Below, one piece after another: positions 34,648 through 42,800 of a stretch of 64,000 nucleotides of DNA (positions are counted from its first letter, which is position 1; each line of letters begins with the position of its first letter). The DNA is from Dyadobacter sp. CY323 (GTDB lineage Bacteria > Bacteroidota > Bacteroidia > Cytophagales > Spirosomataceae). The DNA is taken from the NCBI RefSeq assembly GCF_021390245.1, contig NZ_JAJUXH010000001.1, positions 558,001-622,000 on the forward strand. The letters run 5' to 3'. The notes beneath the pieces are model-generated. The model was not told the DNA's origin. It saw only the letters and a list, made by a program, of their open reading frames with translations, and did not search any database. A program made the translations under genes and the position numbers.

Positions 34648-34666
34648 ATGTTGCAATGCGCAACAT
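34648..34666. promoter_or_regulatory. Inverted repeat ahead of the MbnP-like gene
   Basis: ATGTTGC (34648-34654) and GCAACAT (34660-34666) are perfect 7-bp arms around AATGC, 31 bp before the ATG at 34698. Candidate operator for a metal-responsive regulator; unproven. Confidence 0.4.
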
Positions 34667-34697
34667 TGATGTCGGCTGTTTCGGGACCTTATATATC

Positions 34698-35519
34698 ATG
34701 AAAAAAATAAACCTAATACTCCGCGGCATTGCGGTCGCAATTTCCCTGTTCGCATTCATTTCCTGTGACGATAACACCGACAATCCTGTTCCCGAACCGG
34801 GCCAGAAAGGGTCGCTCACCATTGAGTTTGACAACGTAGTGGGTGATAAAAACCTGGTTTTGAACGGACCATCAAACCTGAATGCAGTCGGTGAAGACTT
34901 TGTAATTACTAAATTCAACTACTTCATTTCCAATATAAAACTTCTGCGCAAAGACGGTACTTCACACGTTGTCCCACAGGATTCGAGCTATTTTCTGGTA
35001 ATGGAAGATAAAAAAGAATCACAATTGGTGAAGTTGCCAAATGTGCCGGTCGGCGAATATTCGGGGGTGGAATTTATGGTTGGAGTGGACAGCCTGCGAA
35101 ATACGCTGCCTGTCGAAAAGCGGACCGGCGTACTCGATCCGGGTGGTTCGATGGAAGATGGCATGTACTGGGCCTGGAATTCCGGGTATATCTTCATGAA
35201 GCTCGAAGGTACTTCCTCGAAGGCAACTTCCTCCAACGGTAAGTTTTACTACCACATCGGACTTTTTGGCGGTTATGATGTAAAAACGGTCAACAATACG
35301 CGCGTGGTGAAACTGGATTTCGGGACATTGAAAGCAAACGTAACCACCGAAAAATCCCCGGAAGTGCACCTTTTTGCCGACGTTCAGAAAGTCTTTAACG
35401 GGCCGGGAACGAATGTCTCCATCGCCGCATTTAACAGCATCATGAGTCAGCAACCGGTTAAATCGCAGGAGATTGCGAACAATTACGCCAGGATGTTTTC
35501 AGTAGACCACATTCATTAA
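34698..35519 (+). CDS. MbnP-family lipoprotein (presumed copper-binding)
   Basis: 273 residues from the ATG at 34698, giving a lipoprotein signal with lipidation at C23 (LFAFISCDD). The ATG at 34656 would add 14 residues before it. The beta-rich body opens with GSLTIEFDNVVGDKNLVLN, then ITKFNYFISNIKLL, GEYSGVEFMVGVDSLRNTL and the family signature MYWAWNSGYIFMKLEG with W158 and W160; GKFYYHIG and VKLDFGTLKANV follow. In characterised MbnP proteins a tryptophan is oxidised to kynurenine by the partner dihaem enzyme MbnH to create a copper site. The MbnH-like gene starts 8 bp downstream. Confidence 0.88.
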   Translation: MKKINLILRGIAVAISLFAFISCDDNTDNPVPEPGQKGSLTIEFDNVVGDKNLVLNGPSNLNAVGEDFVITKFNYFISNIKLLRKDGTSHVVPQDSSYFLVMEDKKESQLVKLPNVPVGEYSGVEFMVGVDSLRNTLPVEKRTGVLDPGGSMEDGMYWAWNSGYIFMKLEGTSSKATSSNGKFYYHIGLFGGYDVKTVNNTRVVKLDFGTLKANVTTEKSPEVHLFADVQKVFNGPGTNVSIAAFNSIMSQQPVKSQEIANNYARMFSVDHIH

Positions 35520-35527
35520 GTCAGTCA

Positions 35528-36628
35528 ATGGGCATTTTTAACAAAGGATTTCTTGGACTGCTCGCTTTTGCTATGCTTTGCTGCGGCAAAGAAAAGGAAC
35601 CTGCGCCTGGGCCTGGTACTTCCGGGCCCACACCTTTGTCCTGGAAAAAGCCGGCGCATTTTCCTGATCCGGTTTACGATATGACCAGAAACCCGCTGAC
35701 CGAGGAAGGTGTGGAGCTGGGCCGTTTTTTGTTTTACGACGGAATTCTCTCGCGCACCGGACAAATCGGCTGCGGAACTTGTCACCAGCAGGTTGCCGCA
35801 TTTACCCATCACGGTCACGAGCTCAGCCACGGCGTCGACGATTTATTGGGGACGCGCAACTCGCCGTCGGTTCAGAATATGGCGTGGAATCCGTCTTTTT
35901 TCTGGGATGGCGGCGTGCATGATCTGGATCTTGTGCCATTTAACCCCATTGAAAACCCGGTGGAAATGGGAGAGACGGTCAAGAATGTGATTACAAAACT
36001 GCAGAACACACCATTAGCCGGTGCTAAAAAGCCTGTTGATTATCCCGAAATGTTTAAAAAAGCATTTGGCAGCGAAGAGATCAATACGGAACGGATGATG
36101 AAAGCGCTTTCGCAGTTTATGCTGACAATGATTTCCGCCAATTCGAAATACGACTATTATGTAAAAGGGGATGCCTCGGCATTGAATGCGCAGGAAAAGG
36201 CGGGGATGGTGCTGTTTCAAAGTAAATGCGCATCGTGCCATACCGGCGAGCTTTTCACCGATTATAGTTTTCGGAATAATGGACTGGTTCCGATGAGGAT
36301 CAATGATGAAGGCCGGTTTGCAATTACAGCAGATGCGGCGGACAAACATAAGTTCAAGGTGCCGAGCCTTCGAAATGTGGGACTTACTGCGCCTTATATG
36401 CACGACGGCCGGTACCATAGCTTGCAGGAGGTACTGAATCATTATTCGGATAGTGTGCACCAATCCGAGACGCTCGATCCGCTTTTGATCCAGTCGAACG
36501 GGAAACCGGGCATTGCGCTGATGGATTCGGAAAAACAGTCCATCATCGCATTTCTAAACACGCTGAGCGATGACCAGTTTAGTAAGGAAGCCAAATTGTC
36601 GGACCCGGGAGTCGGGACGTCATTCTAA
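35528..36628 (+). CDS. MbnH/cytochrome c peroxidase-family dihaem protein
   Basis: 366 residues with a lipoprotein-like N-terminus (LLAFAMLCCGKEKE). Two haem c motifs are present: CGTCH (C82, C85, H86) and CASCH (C234, C237, H238). Other family blocks are GRFLFYDGILSRTGQIGCG, NSPSVQNMAWNPSFFWDGG and FKVPSLRNVGLTAPYMHDG. The immediate pairing with an MbnP-like gene favours an MbnH role, oxidising a tryptophan of MbnP, over a general peroxidase. It acts in the periplasm or on the membrane surface. Confidence 0.88.
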   Translation: MGIFNKGFLGLLAFAMLCCGKEKEPAPGPGTSGPTPLSWKKPAHFPDPVYDMTRNPLTEEGVELGRFLFYDGILSRTGQIGCGTCHQQVAAFTHHGHELSHGVDDLLGTRNSPSVQNMAWNPSFFWDGGVHDLDLVPFNPIENPVEMGETVKNVITKLQNTPLAGAKKPVDYPEMFKKAFGSEEINTERMMKALSQFMLTMISANSKYDYYVKGDASALNAQEKAGMVLFQSKCASCHTGELFTDYSFRNNGLVPMRINDEGRFAITADAADKHKFKVPSLRNVGLTAPYMHDGRYHSLQEVLNHYSDSVHQSETLDPLLIQSNGKPGIALMDSEKQSIIAFLNTLSDDQFSKEAKLSDPGVGTSF

Positions 36629-36641
36629 TTCAACAGACTAT

Positions 36642-37550
36642 ATGAAACTCAAATATATTTTTCTTAGCTTTTTCATGGCTGCATTCCTGGATGTAAATGC
36701 TTGTGATATATGCGGTTGTGCCAATAGTGGCGCTTATTTCGGGTTGCTGCCGCAATCGCATAAGTCGCTGATCGGTGTCCGGTACCAGCGGTTGAACTTT
36801 GTGACACATGCCGACAGCAAAGTTTTGAGAACGCAGGAGCACTTTAATGTAGGCGAGGTCTATGGGCGCTTTTTTCCGGTGAAACGTGTCCAGGTAATGG
36901 CATTTGTACCTTACCGGGTGGATCGCCAGGTCACTTCGGCAGATACTAAAAAGCAGAACGGACTGGGTGATGTAACGATACTGGCCAACTACAACCTGCT
37001 CAACACCTTGATGGACAAGGAAGAATCGGGGGCATTTACCCACACCCTGATGGTAGGCGGCGGGCTGAAAATCCCTACCGGAAAGTTTAAGTTCGATGAA
37101 AATAATACACTGCAGGTAGCCAATGCAAATTTTCAGCTCGGTACCGGCAGCACGGACTTCATAGTCAATGCTTTTTACACGATCAATAAAGACCAATGGG
37201 GATTGGCTACGAATGTTTCACGCAAATTCAATACCACAAACTCCCAGGATTACCGTTTCGGCAACCAGCTTTTTGGTACTGTGGATCTGTATCGTTCATT
37301 CAGGATAGGAACCATTTCGGTTACTCCAAGTGTGGGGGTTTACGGTGAAAGCTCGGAACACGGTGTTAAAAATGGCGACGTATTGGAAGAAACGGGCGGA
37401 AAGCTGCTGAATGCGACTGCCGGGCTTACCTTTTTTTCAAACAAATGGACACTGGGGATCAATGGTCAAAAACCACTGGCCCAGAAAAGCTCGTCCGGCC
37501 ACGTGATTGCAAAAGAACGGGTTTTGGTGCAGGTGGGGTTTTTGTTTTAA
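36642..37550 (+). CDS. Outer-membrane beta-barrel protein with N-terminal CDICGC motif
   Basis: 302 residues from the ATG at 36642; the reading frame is open from 36570, but that would overlap the MbnH-like gene. The signal peptide ends near DVNA|C, so the mature protein starts CDICGCANSGAYFGLLPQ, a three-cysteine motif well placed for metal binding. The rest is a beta-barrel with transporter-type strands (SLIGVRYQRLNFVTHADSK, GLGDVTILANYNLL, HTLMVGGGLKIPTGKF, WTLGINGQKPL) and ends with an aromatic residue (VGFLF). As fourth gene of the cluster it may be the outer-membrane conduit for the same metal. Confidence 0.82.
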   Translation: MKLKYIFLSFFMAAFLDVNACDICGCANSGAYFGLLPQSHKSLIGVRYQRLNFVTHADSKVLRTQEHFNVGEVYGRFFPVKRVQVMAFVPYRVDRQVTSADTKKQNGLGDVTILANYNLLNTLMDKEESGAFTHTLMVGGGLKIPTGKFKFDENNTLQVANANFQLGTGSTDFIVNAFYTINKDQWGLATNVSRKFNTTNSQDYRFGNQLFGTVDLYRSFRIGTISVTPSVGVYGESSEHGVKNGDVLEETGGKLLNATAGLTFFSNKWTLGINGQKPLAQKSSSGHVIAKERVLVQVGFLF

Positions 37551-37564
37551 AAATGGGGCAAACG

Positions 37565-38104
37565 TTATGACTTAACGAGCTTTCCTTCAATCGAGTCATC
37601 CATCGTTTTTCCGACGGCTGCGCCGATGAGGGTTTTTGCAAATGCAATCGCATTTCCATGCTTGTTGTCCCAGTAATATCCTTCCCGCGTCTCTACTTTA
37701 ATGGCCGTAATGCGCGGATCGTCAATTCCTTCGGTGAACCAGGTTTTCAGAATCGGCTCCCACAATTCCTTGATCACTTCTTTATCCGTCGTGATCGTTG
37801 CATGACCGTAAACACTGAGAAAGTCGGAATACTTGGAGCCTTGAAACAGTAAATGAACGCCCGGATCGTTTTGAATATCCAGATTCTTGTGGCTGTCGCT
37901 GGCACTTAAAAACCAGAAATTCCCCTCTTCATCGGCTTTTTGGATCGACATAGGTCTTACGTTCATCGGTTTGCCGGCCGACATTCCTGTGCAGAAAAAG
38001 CAGGTATTGGCATCCTTGGCCATTTCCTTGATTTTAGCACTGGCTTCTTTTCCGAAAAGGTCTTCGCGGTTTTTTTCTTCTTGTTGTTGATTGATGCTGT
38101 CCAT
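37565..38104 (-). CDS. Pyridoxamine 5'-phosphate oxidase-family (general stress protein 26-like) protein
   Basis: 179 residues from the ATG at 38104 (MDSINQQQEEKNREDLFGK); the ATG at 38137 would add eleven unconserved residues. The split-barrel flavin-binding core reads MAKDANTCFFCTGMSAGKPM with NVRPMSIQKADEEGNFWFLS, then DPGVHLLFQGSKYSDFLSVYG and WEPILKTWFTEG, DPRITAIKVETREGYYWD. This is the general stress protein 26/FMN-binding type. The C-terminal tail ends in a short basic helix. It is convergent with the gene at 36642, 14 bp apart. Its substrate is unknown. Confidence 0.9.
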   Translation of the reverse strand: MDSINQQQEEKNREDLFGKEASAKIKEMAKDANTCFFCTGMSAGKPMNVRPMSIQKADEEGNFWFLSASDSHKNLDIQNDPGVHLLFQGSKYSDFLSVYGHATITTDKEVIKELWEPILKTWFTEGIDDPRITAIKVETREGYYWDNKHGNAIAFAKTLIGAAVGKTMDDSIEGKLVKS

Positions 38105-38184
38105 AGTTGCGCATATTATTTTAGTATACAGCAACAAAGATCATTCCAGAAAAAAAACTACATTGATTTCCAAAGATTCAAAGT

Positions 38185-39702
38185 ATGCCAAAACGAACGC
38201 TCGTCCTCTGGTTTTTCATCCTGTTAAAGTTTAGTTTGCATCGACTCATTCTGTCGCCGGCTTATGATCTGCACCGGGACGAATTCCTGCATTTGGATCA
38301 GGGTAAACACCTCGCATGGGGCTATTTGTCCGTTCCCCCGTTTACTTCCTGGAATTCCTATCTGATTCTTTTGTTGGGCAATTCCGAGTTTTGGGTTAAA
38401 TTCTTTCCCGCCCTTTTTGGTGTTCTGACACTTGTCGTGGTATGGAAAGCGATTGAGGCATTGGGCGGGGACCTTTTCGCGCTCGTACTGGGCGCAACAG
38501 CCGTTACCTTATCCGTTTTGCTCCGGTTAAACCTGCTTTACCAGCCCAATTCCGTCGACGTGCTCAGCTGGACGCTGATCTATTTCTGTACGCTTCAATA
38601 CATTAAAACCGAACAAAATAAATGGCTCTATTTCGCGGCAGTGGTTTTGGGTTTTTCTTTTTTGAACAAATACAATATCCTGTTCCTTGTCGCGGGACTC
38701 GGGCCGGCTTTACTAATCAGTCCTCACCGCAAGATCTTCATAAACAAGGCATTATACATTTCAGCGCTGATCGCACTTTTGATGGCGTTGCCAAATCTAA
38801 TCTGGCAGTATCAGAATGGTTTCCCGGTAATCCATCACATGGAGCTGCTGGCCGACACACAGCTGGTCAATGTAAACCGGTTGGACTTTCTGAAAGAACA
38901 GGTGATCTTTTTTATGGGTGCACAGTTCGTCATTCTGGCCGCATTTGTTTCGTTTTTCATTTACCCCCCATTCCGCAAATACCAGGTTTTCTTCTGGTCG
39001 TTTGTTTTTACATTAGCCATTTTCATATACCTCCGCGCCAAAGGATATTATGCTATCGGCTTGTACCCGATCTTTCTCGCATTCGGTTCGGTTTATCTGG
39101 AAGGTGTTTTGGTCAAAAAGCTTTACTGGTTCCGGGTGGCGGCTGTGCTACTGATCGCGGCGTTTTTTGTTCCGATGTACCAGGTTGCATTTCCGTCGAA
39201 AAGTCCGGACGAAATCGCTAAAAATTCGAAGCCTTACCGGGATTTCGGGTTGTTGCGATGGGAGGATGGGAAAGATCATGAACTGCCGCAGGACTTTGCC
39301 GACATGCTGGGATGGAAAGAGTTAGCCCAAAAAGTTGATGCTCAATATGCGAAGATCCCGGATAAAAAACATACGCTGGTATTGTGCGATAATTATGGCC
39401 AGGCGGGTGCAATCAACTATTATTCGCGTTTTGAAAACATAGGCGCAGTAACCATGAATGCCGATTACATCAATTGGATCCCGTTGGATGAAGAGATTAA
39501 AAACATCATCCTTGTCCAGAATGCGGATGACGATGATAAAGAGCGGAAAAGGGAGCAGGCATTTTTCAAGAGTATCCGGCAAACAGGTAGCGTTGAGACA
39601 AAATATGCGCGTGAAAAAGGTACCAGTATTTATGTGATGCTGGACGCAAAAGTTTCCATTAATGCAATTTTGAGAGAGGATATCGAGAAAAATAAATGGT
39701 AA
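38185..39702 (+). CDS. ArnT-like glycosyltransferase family 39 membrane protein
   Basis: 505 residues with about ten hydrophobic helices (LVLWFFILLKFSLHRLIL at the start, ALISALLMALPNLIW-type segments in the middle, AAVLLIAAFFVPM). The first periplasmic loop has YDLHRDEFLHLDQGKHLAWG, which carries the acidic DE motif of GT39/ArnT enzymes, and SVPPFTSW follows. A soluble periplasmic C-terminal domain covers about residues 350-505. Such enzymes transfer sugars from polyprenyl-phosphate carriers to lipids or proteins. No other glycan genes are adjacent. Confidence 0.88.
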   Translation: MPKRTLVLWFFILLKFSLHRLILSPAYDLHRDEFLHLDQGKHLAWGYLSVPPFTSWNSYLILLLGNSEFWVKFFPALFGVLTLVVVWKAIEALGGDLFALVLGATAVTLSVLLRLNLLYQPNSVDVLSWTLIYFCTLQYIKTEQNKWLYFAAVVLGFSFLNKYNILFLVAGLGPALLISPHRKIFINKALYISALIALLMALPNLIWQYQNGFPVIHHMELLADTQLVNVNRLDFLKEQVIFFMGAQFVILAAFVSFFIYPPFRKYQVFFWSFVFTLAIFIYLRAKGYYAIGLYPIFLAFGSVYLEGVLVKKLYWFRVAAVLLIAAFFVPMYQVAFPSKSPDEIAKNSKPYRDFGLLRWEDGKDHELPQDFADMLGWKELAQKVDAQYAKIPDKKHTLVLCDNYGQAGAINYYSRFENIGAVTMNADYINWIPLDEEIKNIILVQNADDDDKERKREQAFFKSIRQTGSVETKYAREKGTSIYVMLDAKVSINAILREDIEKNKW

Positions 39703-39806
39703 TTACGGAGTCACTGAGCCGCAAAAAAGTTTACATCAACCATACCTGCTTTCGATTTTGTTAATTTCTTCGTAGCATTAGAAGTTAACCAGATCACGTT
39801 CCCTCC

Positions 39807-42800
39807 ATGTACAGTTCTTCCGATTTGCCTGCGCTCTGCGGCTTTTTGGCTAAAGGCGCTATCACCGTAGCAACAGAGTCAAGCTCGATGGGCCTATTGC
39901 TTACCGTTTCGGCTGCCTCGAAAATTCTCGAGAAAGCTGCCCCGGATCTTGCTGAGCACGTATTCGTTGCATTTGAGTATGAAAAGTTTAAAGAACTTCT
40001 CATTAAAACCCACCCGAACGACCTTAATCATGATCTGGATAAGCTGATAAAACGCGCGATGCTCAGGGCGGTCGGGTTTATGAAGCGTATGTATGTGGAA
40101 GAACAGGAAGCCGACCTGTCGCTTCTGCAAAAGTTGCGAAATCCGTTTGAACCCATTAAAACGGTGCTGGACAATTTTTCCAAAGACCTCAAAGCCCAAT
40201 TCGATTCTGAGACATTCAAAAAGGAGGAACTTGAAAGCTATCTGGCCGGGGAATCGGCGCATTGTTTTGAGCGGCTGATCAACTACCTTTTTAGCCTGGC
40301 AAATGTAGACGAATCGCACGAAGAGATCGTGAAACTGCGGGAGTACATGGAGGCAAACCTGCCTGTCATGTTTGACCTTGCGTACAAAGAAGAACTCAAG
40401 AACAAGGAAAATGACAGGGCATTTAAAGCTTTCCAGATCTGGGCGCTGGAAGAAGCCAACAAACAGCAGAGGGAAGTTCTTCTAGGCCAGGGAAAAAGCC
40501 TGGAATTCAGCAAAAAGATCCTGGAAGAAATAGAAATCTTGAAATCCGGAAAATCCTCTTCTTTTGAAAACCAACTTAAAGAAGGGTTTGAAGATCAAAT
40601 TTCTGAAATCAAGAAGGCGGTTAATGCGGAATTCAAAAGGGTATTTCCATACCTCAGGGAGATATTTGATGTACTGGAGGTGATCGCGAAAGATACCGCG
40701 TTGATTCCTGAGATAGGCGAAAAAATCGATACTCTCGCTGACACACTCGGTGAGATACGGAAGAGTCTTTCGAAGGTGGATTTACCGGACGGATTTCAGG
40801 TTCTCGTACACGTTCCGGCACCTGTTGAGCAGGATGAAAAGGCGGATCGCAAGCCTAAAAAGTACGGAGAGTATTTGTCGAGTGAAAATCTCCCGTATAT
40901 AAGCCGCAACACATTTAGCAGGGAGCCGGGCGTTAGTGCCGCTTTTTATACAGAAGATTACATTGTAAGAAACCTTGTCGATTCACCGAATGACCGTTTT
41001 GACGGATGTATCATTTCCGGCCAGGGTGGGATTGGTAAAACCAGGCTGATGTTCGAACTGGGGCATTTAATGGCAGGGGAAGGCTGGCAGGTTATCCGGG
41101 TACAACCGGGCGACTGGTCTTTCGACAAACTGAAAAAGTATCTGGAATCGGCTCCACGAAAATATCTGCTGCTGTTCGACTACATTGAGGAAAGCGCTTT
41201 TTTTTCGGCAAAACTGGCTTCGGATCTGATGAATGGCATTTCCGGGCTGACTGTCAAGGTGTTGGCCAACTGTCGCGAGACATACCGTGGCAGCTCGAAA
41301 TTTCCGGAGGAGCATTATTTTCTGGATATAAATCTGGAACAGAATGCTGCGGAAGAAAGAAAGTATCAGAATTTTATCATTAAAGGTATTATTGGCGGGA
41401 TCAGTATCAAATTCGACTATAAGTATCAGGATTTCTTTATTCTTAAACCGTCTTTCGCGGTGTTCCTGCGATTTCTCCACGAAAACTTTCCGATTGGGGA
41501 GGATAGGGAGTTAACACAGATTCCGGCATCTCTGGGATTCAACGTGTGGCTCAGGAAGCGGCTGGCGCTGACGCTCGGGACAAGCGATTTTATAAAAATT
41601 GAAGAAAACGTGCTCCGGGTTTTCGCATTGCTGCCTGCGGATGGCGAAACGCTGGACGCTTTGTACGATTCCAATCTCGGCACATATCTCAGTGCATTAA
41701 CCGAAGATGGTTGGATAGAATACACCGATAATCAAACGCTCAGGCCCATTCATGATACCATTGCGGACGAGGTTTTGATCAGTCACCTGAAAAGAAAAAA
41801 GGCACTTCTGGATTCCGAACTGAGAGTCATTTTTAAAATGGCGGTCACGAACGGGCTGGTCAACAGCTTTATCAGATCCATGGAACGGATTGTAGAACAA
41901 GAGTTTATGCGGGATAAAAGTGATTTTTTCTTTAAAATGCTCGATCAGTCGATCCGTGACAAAAGCATTGATCTTAAATCGGTTAACTACATTATTGGTG
42001 TCACTTCTCTTTTGACGGAACCGGACCGGATACAATTGCTATCCACCCACGTCGATTTTTTTGCCCCGTACATTCAAAGCATGACCTACGTCTATTCCCT
42101 CGGTTTTGCAATGGCTAAACTGAGTAAGGTGAAAGAAAATGCAAAATATGAGCCCGCTCTAAAAATCCTGTTCGACACGTGGTATGAAGCAAACCCGTCA
42201 TTCACGGACGACGCCAAATTGTCTGCGAACATCCTGTCCAGAAGTATCAAATTTTTCGGCATCAATGATTTTGCCAAAAATTTCGCCATTGATTATTTAC
42301 AAAAACATGCCGAGAAGAAAAGCGCGAGTTACGTCATTCAGACCTGGCTCGACGCGAACGGAGACACGACGGTTATTGCAAAATACGTTTATCAATATCT
42401 CTGGAAAAACGCGGATGACCCGATTGTCGGGTTTGTGCTGCTGCCCTGGCTGGAGTTGAATGGGAACCCTGCCGCGGTACAGCGATATGTCAGACAATAT
42501 TTGCTGGCACATGCGGGGGAAAAGCAGGCGAGCTTTATGCTTCAGGCCTGGCTGGATAAGGATGGGGACCCGGATTTTATATGGCCGTTTGTAGATAAGT
42601 ATCTGAGGGACCGGTATCGGGAGGATGCCGCTCCGTTTCTGTTGTCCGCATGGATGAACAGAACCGGAAAGCATCAGCTTGTCGCAAAGTATGTAACGGA
42701 AAGTTTGAAATATCAAACCGAACAACGTTTTGCGAATCCGTTATTGCAAAGCTGGTTAAAATGCGGGGGGAGTCCCGAGATGGTCGAAACTGCTGTGGTT

